Assembly (NCBI GenBank): GCA_017462145.1
Contig: JAFTRT010000077.1
Span: forward strand, 1 to 6,144
DNA length: 6,144 nt
Source of the DNA: Clostridia bacterium
GTDB lineage: Bacteria > Bacillota_A > Clostridia > Oscillospirales > CAG-272
Direction of reading: 5' to 3'
In this document: in pieces, positions 1-5,883 of the stretch
Position numbering within the stretch: the first letter of the stretch is position 1
Layout of the letters: each line of letters opens with the position of its first letter
Translations under genes and position numbers: made by a program
The notes under the pieces: generated by a model
The model's database searches: none
What the model saw: the letters and a program-made list of their open reading frames with translations, nothing else
What the model was told of the DNA's origin: nothing

Positions 1-25
1 CCGCTTCTCGTCTTTTGGGATTGGT

Positions 26-961
26 TCAGGAGCGTTTCGGATCGTCCTTGGACGGTTTTTTGTAAGGGATGGGCAGTTGGGACACGACGATGGCGGCCAA
101 GATGACAGCCATGCCGATTCCCTCCCGCAACGTAAAGGGAGTCAGCTCGGGCAGGAGAATGGCACTGGCCATTACGGCAAAGACCGATTCCAAGCTCATG
201 AGCAGGGAAGCCACGGTTTCGGGGGTGTGACGCTGACCGATGATTTGAAGGGTATATCCCACACCGGCAGAGATCAGACCCGAATAGAGGATGGCAGGGC
301 CTGCGGCCGAAAGGCCGCTCCAGGTGGGCCGCTCAAACAGGAAAGCAAGGATCGTGCAAACCACGCCCACCGTTAAAAATTGGAGACAGGACAGGCGAAT
401 GCCGTCTACATGGGGGCTGAAAAAGCCAACGGCAATGATATGAAACGAAAAGATCAGAGAACAGGCGATCATCTGGATGTCCCCTGTGGTCAGCTGAGAG
501 CCGTTCATGCAGAGCAACCAAAGCCCAACCAGAGCAACGCCGACGCAGAGGTACATGTGAGGGGCAACCCGCTTGCCGAAGAACAAACTGAAAATGGGAA
601 CCAAAACAATGTAAAGAGCGGTAATAAAAGCATCCTTGCCGGGGGAGGTGACGTTGCCGGCAATGCCGAGCTGTTGAAAGCAGGTGGCAAGGCAGAGGAT
701 CATGCCGCAGAGAGGGCCGCCGATCGCAAGATAGCGTTTTTCCTTGGCACTGATTTTGAACTCCGTTTTTCGCCGGATGGAAAAGAGGTCTCGGAACAGC
801 CAAAGCAGACCCAAGGCTGCGGCGGCTATCAGCGAACGTGCTGCCAAAAAGGTAAAGGAATCTACGTATTCCGCACCCATATCCTGGGCCACAAAGCCAA
901 AGCCCCAAACAATGGCGGCCAGAAGCAGGCAAACGGAACCGCCTAAAGCTTTCTTGTTCAT
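26..961 (-). CDS. EamA/DMT-family membrane transporter
   Basis: Encodes a 311-residue, very hydrophobic protein that fits the drug/metabolite transporter superfamily: ten predicted membrane helices in two EamA repeats, at roughly residues 6-25, 36-56, 78-98, 108-128, 135-152, 161-182, 190-209, 219-241, 249-271 and 278-297. Family-like signatures are a GKDAFITALY stretch near 108-117 at the start of helix 4, and SLESVFAVMASAILL near 256-270 in the second repeat, followed by a charged cytoplasmic tail rich in K and D. The ATG at 961 is chosen because a strong Shine-Dalgarno (AGGAGGGG) sits just upstream; an in-frame ATG at 985 would place that site inside the gene. It is separated from kdgK by a terminator and has its own promoter, so it is probably an independent unit. 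Such proteins export or import small metabolites; the substrate here is unknown. Confidence 0.93.
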   Translation of the reverse strand: MNKKALGGSVCLLLAAIVWGFGFVAQDMGAEYVDSFTFLAARSLIAAAALGLLWLFRDLFSIRRKTEFKISAKEKRYLAIGGPLCGMILCLATCFQQLGIAGNVTSPGKDAFITALYIVLVPIFSLFFGKRVAPHMYLCVGVALVGLWLLCMNGSQLTTGDIQMIACSLIFSFHIIAVGFFSPHVDGIRLSCLQFLTVGVVCTILAFLFERPTWSGLSAAGPAILYSGLISAGVGYTLQIIGQRHTPETVASLLMSLESVFAVMASAILLPELTPFTLREGIGMAVILAAIVVSQLPIPYKKPSKDDPKRS

Positions 962-965
962 TTTA

Positions 966-973
966 CCCCTCCT
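966..973 (-). promoter_or_regulatory. Ribosome binding site that fixes the transporter start
   Basis: On the minus strand the sequence AGGAGGGG precedes the ATG at 961, with six bases between the AGGAGG core and the start codon. This near-perfect site supports the shorter protein beginning MNKKALGG over the upstream in-frame ATG. Confidence 0.85.
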
Positions 974-993
974 TTCTCCGTTCAAACACGCCT

Positions 994-1022
994 ATTGTAC
1001 CACACACCTCCCAAAAAGTCAA
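994..1022 (-). promoter_or_regulatory. Vegetative promoter of the transporter gene
   Basis: Minus strand: -35 TTGACT at 1022-1017, a 17-bp spacer, and -10 TACAAT at 999-994, each one mismatch from consensus. The -10 is preceded by TGTGG, a TRTGn extension typical of Gram-positive promoters. Transcription should begin near 987, giving a short leader of about 25 bases. The -35 lies 12 bp beyond the T-tract of the upstream operon's terminator, so the transporter is uncoupled from kdgK. Confidence 0.82.
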
Positions 1023-1034
1023 TGTATTCTCCGC

Positions 1035-1069
1035 AAAAAAAAAGGGCTTTTCCTCTCTCGGAAAAGCCC
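1035..1069 (-). terminator. Intrinsic terminator after kdgK
   Basis: Minus strand: a perfect 10-bp stem (GGGCTTTTCC, 1069-1060, pairing with GGAAAAGCCC, 1053-1044), a six-base loop (1059-1054), then nine consecutive T residues (1043-1035). It starts about 27 bp after the kdgK stop codon and is oriented to end the eda-kdgK transcript. On the plus strand the stem is preceded by A residues and lacks a T-tract, so it acts in one direction only. Confidence 0.94.
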
Positions 1070-1096
1070 CTGATCGGTGAAACCGCTATGGACTAC

Positions 1097-2116
1097 TTAC
1101 CGCTGGACACGGCCGCTTCCGTCGCCGCCTGCCAGCTTTTGAACCTCATCGGCACTGACCATGTTGTAGTCACCCTCAATGGAGTGATTCAAGCAGCTTG
1201 CCGCTACGGCAAACTCCAAAGCCTCCTGATCCTCCATGCCCGTTTTGATACCGTAGATCAGGCCTGCGCCAAAGCTGTCGCCGCCGCCTACACGGTCCAC
1301 GATGTGGACGGGATATTTTTTGGAGAAGATCGCCTCACCCTCACGGTAGAGCATCGCTGCCCAGTTGTTGTCGGAGGCGGAAATACTTTCGCGAAGCGTA
1401 ATGGCAACCCCTGCAAATCCGAAACGGTCGGAAAGCTGTTTTGCCACGTTGATGTAGCCCTCACGGGACAGCTTACCGCCCGTGATATCGGTGGCATCGG
1501 CATGAATACCGAACACGTCTCCCGCATCCTCCTCGTTGGCGATGCAGAAATTAACGTAGGGCATCAGCTCGGCCATGACCCGTCCTGCTTTTTCTTTGGA
1601 CCACAGATTTTTGCGGTAGTTCAAGTCACAGGAAACGACCACGCCCATTTCCTTGGCGGTCTTGACGGCATCCAACGTGATCTCTGCCACGTTGTCTCCC
1701 AGTGCGGGGGTGATGCCGGTAAAATGGAACCAATCGGCATCGGCAAGGATCTCTCTCCAGTTGAAGTCTTCACGGGAAGCGGTGGCAATGGAGGAGCCTG
1801 CACGGTCATAAATCACCTTGGAGGGACGCTGGGAAGCACCCTTTTCCAGATAATAGATGCCTACTCTAGGGCCACCTCTGACGATGTCCGAGGTGTCTAC
1901 GCCAAAGCGGCGCAGGGAATTGACGGCCGCTTGACCGATCTCGTGAGCGGGAAGCTTGGAGACAAAGGAGGCCTCCAGACCAAAATTGGCCAAGGAGACG
2001 GCCACGTTTGCCTCGCCGCCGCCAAAGAGTGCGGTATAGGAATCGGCCTGCAAAAAGCGATGATAGCCCTCGGGGGCCAGACGGAGCATCAGCTCACCAA
2101 AGCATACTGTTTTCAT
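1097..2116 (-). CDS. kdgK: 2-keto-3-deoxygluconate kinase (PfkB family)
   Basis: Encodes a 339-residue cytoplasmic sugar kinase that should phosphorylate 2-keto-3-deoxygluconate with ATP to give KDPG, the substrate of the aldolase just upstream in the operon. PfkB/ribokinase hallmarks are the N-terminal FGELMLRLAPEG start, the glycine-rich sugar-binding segment at about 32-40 (GGGEANVAV), and the C-terminal signature DRVGGGDSFGAG at about 274-285, where D280 is the expected catalytic base. Features typical of KDG kinases rather than generic fructokinases are YYLEKG plus YDRAGSS (about 88-109) and DLNYRKNLW (about 164-172). The ATG at 2116 is preferred over an in-frame TTG at 2122, because an AGAAG site lies seven bases before it. 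It follows eda by 25 bp and ends at the terminator, so the two are co-transcribed. A related PfkB substrate cannot be wholly excluded, but the neighbouring aldolase makes KDG by far the best choice. Confidence 0.92.
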   Translation of the reverse strand: MKTVCFGELMLRLAPEGYHRFLQADSYTALFGGGEANVAVSLANFGLEASFVSKLPAHEIGQAAVNSLRRFGVDTSDIVRGGPRVGIYYLEKGASQRPSKVIYDRAGSSIATASREDFNWREILADADWFHFTGITPALGDNVAEITLDAVKTAKEMGVVVSCDLNYRKNLWSKEKAGRVMAELMPYVNFCIANEEDAGDVFGIHADATDITGGKLSREGYINVAKQLSDRFGFAGVAITLRESISASDNNWAAMLYREGEAIFSKKYPVHIVDRVGGGDSFGAGLIYGIKTGMEDQEALEFAVAASCLNHSIEGDYNMVSADEVQKLAGGDGSGRVQR

Positions 2117-2141
2117 GTTCAATCTTCTTTCTTTTCTGAAT

Positions 2142-2762
2142 TTATTTTGTGCCGGACACCGTGGCCACAGCCTTGGCCGTCAGCGCACGGATTTCATCGG
2201 GCGTTCCCTTCATCATCCAGCTTCCGCCGCAGGCGACGATCTTGTCAAAGGCCAAATAGTCCAATACGTTGGACTCGGAAATCCCTCCCGTAGGCAAAAA
2301 GCGGACGGAGGGGAAGGCCGCAGACAGCGCTTTGATGGTGGACAAACCGCCAAAATTGGTGCAGGGGAAGAATTTGACCACCTCTACGCCGTAGGAGATG
2401 GCGGTGATGATCTCGGTGGGGGTCACGCAGCCGGGCAGATACAGGATGCCTCTTTGATTGCAGACCTCGGCTACCTCGGCAGAAAAGCCGGGACCTACGA
2501 TAAACGACGCACCGCAGTCAATGGCACGATTGGCCTGATCTGCGTTGATGACCGTACCGGCACCGATGAGCATTTGGGGGAATTTTTCACAAGCCAAGCG
2601 AATGGCATCGGCGGCGCAGGCTGTGCGGAAGGTAATCTCGGCCACGGGCAAGCCGCCGTCACAGAGGGCTTGCAGGGTGGGCTCGGTATCCTCCAGCTGC
2701 TTGAGTACCACCACGGGCACCAGCTTGTGGCTTTGAATGGAAGAAAGGAGAGCTTGTTTCAT
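2142..2762 (-). CDS. eda: KDPG aldolase (bifunctional KDPG / KHG aldolase)
   Basis: Encodes a 206-residue class I aldolase that cleaves 2-keto-3-deoxy-6-phosphogluconate to pyruvate and glyceraldehyde-3-phosphate; homologues often also accept 4-hydroxy-2-oxoglutarate. The length is normal and the family motifs are in order: AEITFRT at 41-47 with the general acid/base E42, GAGTV at 67-71, GPGFS at 90-94, VVKFFP at 128-133 with the Schiff-base lysine K130, PTGGI at 157-161 and GGSWM at 179-183. The gene begins with two tandem ATG codons (2765 and 2762). GAGG lies four bases before the first and seven before the second, so the second is favoured; the difference is one methionine. It is the first gene of an operon with kdgK and has its own promoter. 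All active-site residues are present. Confidence 0.95.
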   Translation of the reverse strand: MKQALLSSIQSHKLVPVVVLKQLEDTEPTLQALCDGGLPVAEITFRTACAADAIRLACEKFPQMLIGAGTVINADQANRAIDCGASFIVGPGFSAEVAEVCNQRGILYLPGCVTPTEIITAISYGVEVVKFFPCTNFGGLSTIKALSAAFPSVRFLPTGGISESNVLDYLAFDKIVACGGSWMMKGTPDEIRALTAKAVATVSGTK

Positions 2763-2769
2763 CATGATA

Positions 2770-2773
2770 CCTC
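2770..2773 (-). promoter_or_regulatory. Ribosome binding site of eda
   Basis: GAGG on the minus strand lies four bases from the first of two tandem ATG codons and seven bases from the second. The spacing favours initiation at 2762, though both may be used. Confidence 0.6.
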
Positions 2774-2794
2774 GTAAATGAAAATGATACTGAC

Positions 2795-2823
2795 ATCATA
2801 GCACAATCTTTCGGGAAAAACAA
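2795..2823 (-). promoter_or_regulatory. Promoter of the eda-kdgK operon
   Basis: Minus strand: -35 TTGTTT at 2823-2818, a 17-bp spacer, and -10 TATGAT at 2800-2795, preceded by TGTGC (a TRTGn extension). The -10 and its extension are strong and the -35 is weak (TTG then TTT instead of ACA), a combination common at regulated promoters. A 10-bp repeat (AAGATTGTGC) fills the spacer right next to the -10, where a bound repressor would block polymerase. Transcription should start near 2788, about 26 bases before the start codon. Confidence 0.75.
2801..2810. repeat. 10-bp direct repeat, copy 1 (inside eda promoter spacer)
   Basis: GCACAATCTT on the plus strand (AAGATTGTGC on the minus strand). An identical copy lies 55 bp away at 2856-2865. 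Copy 1 abuts the -10 box of the eda promoter, so it is a candidate operator half-site. The overlap with the extended -10 motif means part of the match could simply be promoter sequence. Confidence 0.5.
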
Positions 2824-2847
2824 GGGCATATCTTATCCAAAAGGGGT

Positions 2848-2877
2848 GAAAAATTGCACAATCTTAAGATGGCGTGC
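2848..2877 (-). terminator. Possible weak terminator or operator palindrome after the ThDP gene
   Basis: Immediately after the ThDP gene's stop codon, the minus strand shows GCAC, three bases, the perfect palindrome ATCTTAAGAT, one base, then GTGC, followed by AATTTTTC. It could fold as an interrupted hairpin with a TTAA loop and a short T-tract, so partial termination is conceivable. The stem is short, interrupted and AT-rich, so it is far weaker than the terminator after kdgK. It could equally be a protein-binding palindrome, because it contains one copy of the 10-bp repeat. Confidence 0.35.
2856..2865. repeat. 10-bp direct repeat, copy 2 (upstream of eda promoter)
   Basis: Second identical copy of GCACAATCTT, same orientation as the copy at 2801-2810 and 55 bp away (about five helical turns). 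It lies 33 bp upstream of the eda -35 box and just after the stop codon of the ThDP gene. This copy is also part of a longer imperfect palindrome at 2856-2877. Confidence 0.5.
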
Positions 2878-4695
2878 TTATTCCTCGATCATGGGGATCT
2901 TCATGATCGATTTCAGCTCATCCCGGTCGAAGAAGGGAGCAAGATCCTCCAGCGGAGGGCTGAAGAGCGAGCCGTCGGCAAGACGCTTGGTGGCGGATTT
3001 TGGCTCGAAGAACTGGGTGGGATCCACAAAGACCTCAGCCAAAACGGGTCCCTCGGTGGAGAAAGTGGTATCCAACATCGCCTCCAACTCCCGGTTGGTT
3101 CGGCAGGCAACGTAGGGATAGCCGTAAGCCCAAGCCAGCTTCTCCAGAGACGGGAAGGACAGGTCGCCGCTCTCGGGGCCGATTCCCACCTTGGTGTGTT
3201 CACCGAAAATGTTGGTCTGAGTCTGACGGATCGAATGATATCCGTCATTGTTGACCACGAAGATCTTAATGGGCAGGCGGTTGGTGAGAATGGTCTGCAA
3301 TTCCTGCAGATTCATTTGGATACTTCCGTCGCCCGATATGCAAACGATCTCCTGCTTGCCCAAGGCTACGCAAACGCCGATGGCGGCAGGCAGATCATAG
3401 CCCATAGAGGCAATGGCAGAGTTGATGATAAAGCGTTGGCCGTCCTTGATGACGTAGCCGTGGCTTCCCACCACGCAGGCCGTTCCGTTGCCCACCACAG
3501 TGGTATAGCCCTCGGGCAGTCGGGAGGACAGTGCCTTGATAAAAGCGTAGGGGTTGGTGAGTCCCTCGGCACTCAGATGACGGGGAAGCACCACGGGATA
3601 GTTTTGCTTCCAGGTGCGGCAATCCTCCTGCCAGCCGTTTTCGGGAAAAAGAGGAGACTGACCCAGTGCCGCCTCCAAGGCGGTGAGAAAATCCAAGGCG
3701 TCTGCCTGAATGGGCATTTCCACGTGGAGGGTGGGCTTTTTCAGCTCCTCGCCGTCCACGTCCACCATGATCACAAAGGCTTCTCTGGCCCAGGTCTGCC
3801 AGTTGTACCCCACCTGACGGATGGAAAGGCGGTTGCCCACTGCCAACACCAGATCTGCATTCTGTACGGCAAAATTGCCTGCACGGTCGCCCATAATGCC
3901 GCCGCGGCCCACGTAAAGGGGATCGGTGTCGGCCATCATGTCGATGTTATCCCATCCGGTGACCACGGGAATATTCAAAGCGGGCACGATGCGTTTGAAT
4001 ACCTCAAAGGCACCTGCCAGACGAATGCCGTTGCCGGCATACAGGACGGGACGCTTGGCGGCCTTGATCTTTTCCAAAACAGCAGCGACGGTGTTCTCGG
4101 TCACCTTGGGTGCCAATGTCTCGGCATCCTCGGCGGGGTTGTAGCCCACCAGCTCGTCGGTTTCGATGGTACAGCCCTGGAAGTTGACGGGAATGTCAAC
4201 CCAACAGGGGCCGGGCCGTCCATGGGTGGCCAAATAAAAGGATTTTTCCAGCGTATAGCGAATGCGACGGGGATCCTCAATCATTTCCGAATATTTGGTC
4301 ATGCAGTCGATGGAGCGAGTGATATCAAACTCCTGGTCACCCCCTGCACGAACCTTCAATCCCATTCCTCTGGCCGAGGTATCGAAGCGAACATGCCCGG
4401 AGATGATGAGCATGGGAATGGAGTCCAGCCAGCCGCCCACAACACCCGTAATGGCGTTGGTACCGCCGGGGCCTGTGGTGACACAGACGGCAGCAATGCG
4501 GTTGTGGATACGGGCATAGGCCTCTGCGGCAATGGCACAGGCTTGCTCGTGGTGATTATAAAGGCAGTGGAGGCCTTCCTTGTGGCCCAGTGCATCGTTG
4601 AGATGCATGGCTCCGCCGCCGGTGACGGTGAAGCAATCGGTAATACCGTGCGAGACCAAAAAGTCTGCAACGTAATCGGCGAGACGAATTTTCAT
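2878..4695 (-). CDS. Acetolactate-synthase-like thiamine-diphosphate-dependent enzyme
   Basis: Encodes a 605-residue cytoplasmic enzyme with the three-domain layout of the ThDP decarboxylase/carboligase superfamily. The N-terminal pyrimidine-binding domain (about 1-170) has TVTGGGAMHLNDALG at 23-37 and the cofactor-activating glutamate E50 in NHHEQACAIAAEAYAR. A central domain spans about 200-345, and the C-terminal pyrophosphate-binding domain has the metal/ThDP motif from G455-D456-G457 to N482-N483. The closest families I recognise are acetolactate-synthase homologues of surface-polysaccharide clusters and, more distantly, YerE-type enzymes that add a pyruvate-derived acetyl unit to keto-sugars. 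The NNDGYHSIRQTQ stretch (482-493) and the PLEDLAPFFDRDEL tail resemble the former group. No regulatory subunit gene for true acetolactate synthase is nearby. The ring-opening hydrolase IolD is a less likely alternative. The ATG at 4695 is chosen from domain alignment; GAGG lies 14 bases upstream, too far for efficient initiation, and a TTG at 4743 has no ribosome site. Substrate unknown. Confidence 0.9.
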   Translation of the reverse strand: MKIRLADYVADFLVSHGITDCFTVTGGGAMHLNDALGHKEGLHCLYNHHEQACAIAAEAYARIHNRIAAVCVTTGPGGTNAITGVVGGWLDSIPMLIISGHVRFDTSARGMGLKVRAGGDQEFDITRSIDCMTKYSEMIEDPRRIRYTLEKSFYLATHGRPGPCWVDIPVNFQGCTIETDELVGYNPAEDAETLAPKVTENTVAAVLEKIKAAKRPVLYAGNGIRLAGAFEVFKRIVPALNIPVVTGWDNIDMMADTDPLYVGRGGIMGDRAGNFAVQNADLVLAVGNRLSIRQVGYNWQTWAREAFVIMVDVDGEELKKPTLHVEMPIQADALDFLTALEAALGQSPLFPENGWQEDCRTWKQNYPVVLPRHLSAEGLTNPYAFIKALSSRLPEGYTTVVGNGTACVVGSHGYVIKDGQRFIINSAIASMGYDLPAAIGVCVALGKQEIVCISGDGSIQMNLQELQTILTNRLPIKIFVVNNDGYHSIRQTQTNIFGEHTKVGIGPESGDLSFPSLEKLAWAYGYPYVACRTNRELEAMLDTTFSTEGPVLAEVFVDPTQFFEPKSATKRLADGSLFSPPLEDLAPFFDRDELKSIMKIPMIEE

Positions 4696-4781
4696 AAGAG
4701 TAATTTTATCCTCTTCATTTGTTTTTTTCGGGTCTGCCGCCAAAAGACGGGGAGAGGCCGGTTTTGCTTATTCTTTTTCAT
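4692..4781 (-). CDS. Possible 29-residue leader peptide overlapping the ThDP gene start
   Basis: Between the promoter and the ThDP gene, an ATG at 4781 opens a 29-codon frame beginning MKKNKQNRPLPVFW and rich in lysine and arginine. Its TGA stop overlaps the ThDP gene's start codon (ATGA), an arrangement typical of translational coupling. Coupling could compensate for the poorly spaced ribosome site of the ThDP gene. Against it: the leader's ATG lies only about nine bases from the predicted transcript 5' end with no convincing Shine-Dalgarno, and a frame this short arises easily by chance. The peptide matches no family I recognise and shows no run of one amino acid that would suggest classical attenuation. 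Confidence 0.27.
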   Translation of the reverse strand: MKKNKQNRPLPVFWRQTRKKQMKRIKLLL

Positions 4782-4796
4782 AGCATACCCGATTCT

Positions 4797-4825
4797 ATTT
4801 TACCATATTCGGATGATTTTGTCAA
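4797..4825 (-). promoter_or_regulatory. Strong vegetative promoter of the ThDP gene
   Basis: Minus strand: a perfect -35 TTGACA at 4825-4820, a 17-bp spacer, and -10 TAAAAT at 4802-4797 (one mismatch), preceded by TATGG, a TRTGn extension. Transcription should begin near 4790, giving an untranslated leader of about 95 bases. The -35 lies only about 30 bp after the regulator's stop codon, and there is no clear terminator between them, so any activator site must sit in that gap or in the 3' end of the regulator gene. Confidence 0.85.
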
Positions 4826-4855
4826 TAGCCGTGCACACCCTGTCGAAGAAAGGGA

Positions 4856-5686
4856 TCATTCCTCCTGAAAAGGGGAATAACTGAGGTGCTTTTTGGTGCG
4901 ATATTGACTGGGGGTCATGCCCATCTGCTTGGAAAAAGCACGGTTGAAGGTGCGCATGGTGTTAAAGCCTGCCTGCTCGCTGATTTCGGTCATGGGAAGC
5001 TCGCTTTCCCGCAACAGCTTGCAGGCGTTGGAGATGCGGAGAGAATTGATGTATTCGTTGAAGCCAAGCCCCAGCTTTTCGCTGATGATATGGGAGATAT
5101 AACAACGGCTGATGTGAAGCTCTCGTTCCAAAACCGACAGGGAGAGAGGCTCTGTGGAATGAAGAATGCAATAGTTGAGAATGCTGCCCAACGCATCACT
5201 GTCCCGTGTTTGGATACTGGCCAGCTCCAGCTTTTCCAGCAAGCGGCCGAAAAAGCAGAGCAGATACCCATTGAGGATCACTGTTCGGTAGGGGGAATCC
5301 TCGCCGTTCCAAAGGGATACGATCCGATCGGCCAAGGAGCGGAGCTCGGCATCCATGGCACCGCCCTTGAGCAAATTGCTGACGGGACGGAAGCCGGAAA
5401 AATACGGGGACAGGTCGGACAACAGATCGGGGTTGACGATGATCAGGGTATAATTCGATCGGCGAACCGTATCAAAGCGGTGGATCTGATAGGGAAATAC
5501 CACCAAAAGATCCCCGTCCTCCACCGAATAGACCGTGCTGTCAACGGTCATTTGCTCGTGCCCCTCGTGAACCAGCGCCAGTTCGATATGATAGTGCAAA
5601 TGAGCATCGCACCGGAGGCCGCCTTTCGTGTAGCGGGAATCTCGACAGTAGAAATTGTCCTTTTTGTTTTCGTAGAAATATTCCAT
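4856..5686 (-). CDS. AraC-family transcriptional regulator with cupin-type sensor domain
   Basis: Encodes a 276-residue DNA-binding protein. The N-terminal part (about 1-95) is a cupin-like ligand-binding domain: a histidine-rich strand HLHYHIELALVHEG (29-42), then a GDLLVVFPYQIHRF stretch (58-71), as in AraC-type sugar sensors. The C-terminal 100 residues (about 165-265) carry two helix-turn-helix units: the first around 183-203 (LSVLERELHISRCYISHIISEKLG), the second within the family signature ending in FNRAFSKQMGMTPSQYR (247-263). The ATG at 5686 has an AGGAG site five bases upstream. It lies directly upstream of the ThDP gene in the same orientation, so it most likely controls that gene, and possibly eda-kdgK, in response to a sugar or sugar acid. 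The ligand cannot be read from the sequence. Members of this architecture are usually activators. Confidence 0.95.
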   Translation of the reverse strand: MEYFYENKKDNFYCRDSRYTKGGLRCDAHLHYHIELALVHEGHEQMTVDSTVYSVEDGDLLVVFPYQIHRFDTVRRSNYTLIIVNPDLLSDLSPYFSGFRPVSNLLKGGAMDAELRSLADRIVSLWNGEDSPYRTVILNGYLLCFFGRLLEKLELASIQTRDSDALGSILNYCILHSTEPLSLSVLERELHISRCYISHIISEKLGLGFNEYINSLRISNACKLLRESELPMTEISEQAGFNTMRTFNRAFSKQMGMTPSQYRTKKHLSYSPFQEE

Positions 5687-5730
5687 GCTCTCTCCTGATT
5701 TTTTTGTCTGATACGACCTTGTTTTTGGGT

Positions 5731-5759
5731 ATTATACCACAAGAAATGTCCGATGGCAA
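5731..5759 (-). promoter_or_regulatory. Promoter of the AraC-family regulator
   Basis: Minus strand: -35 TTGCCA at 5759-5754, a 17-bp spacer, and a perfect -10 TATAAT at 5736-5731, preceded by TGTGG (TRTGn). Transcription should begin near 5724, about 38 bases before the start codon. Confidence 0.83.
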
Positions 5760-5834
5760 GAGGAAAACGCCAACGGGGAACCAAACGGGTGTGAAATCTT
5801 TTTGTTGGGGGCGCATACACATAAGAAAGCATGA

Positions 5835-5850
5835 TTGGGTGTTTTCCCAA
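5835..5850. repeat. Short inverted repeat upstream of the lipoprotein gene
   Basis: TTGGG and CCCAA arms of five bases surround a six-base centre (TGTTTT), located 34 bp before the lipoprotein start codon. It could be a small operator or a weak hairpin in the leader. The sequence has no following T-run suited to termination. The arms are short enough to occur by chance. Confidence 0.25.
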
Positions 5851-5883
5851 ACAAGCGAATGAGAGAGAGGGGAGAGGGGAACA

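Noticed and set aside
43..61. Hairpin CGTCC-TT-GGACG followed by six T on the plus strand, resembling a terminator
   Set aside because: The usable stem is only about four base pairs and lies inside the transporter's C-terminal coding region. No plus-strand gene in the window leads into it; it might serve a convergent gene beyond the left edge only if transcription ran the other way, which cannot be shown.
995..2293. Plus-strand open frame of 432 codons opposite kdgK
   Set aside because: Antisense shadow of a well-conserved kinase. It also reads through the terminator hairpin of the minus strand, and its composition is not protein-like.
4693..4743. Upstream TTG start for the ThDP gene, adding 16 residues
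   Set aside because: The added segment is charged and not part of the conserved domain, and no ribosome site precedes the TTG. The protein beginning MKIRLADYVADF matches the usual family N-terminus.
2854..4884. Plus-strand open frame of 676 codons opposite the ThDP gene
   Set aside because: It is the antisense shadow of a gene with intact catalytic motifs. Its translation is rich in G, H, Q and V with no domain logic, and no ribosome site or promoter supports it.
4886..5698. Plus-strand open frame of 270 codons opposite the AraC-family gene
   Set aside because: The minus-strand reading has two helix-turn-helix units and the AraC signature; the plus-strand frame is a mirror by-product.
5801..5835. 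Possible promoter for the lipoprotein gene (TTGTTG or TTGGGG with CATGAT)
   Set aside because: No combination gives both acceptable hexamers and a 16-18 bp spacer, so it was not annotated.
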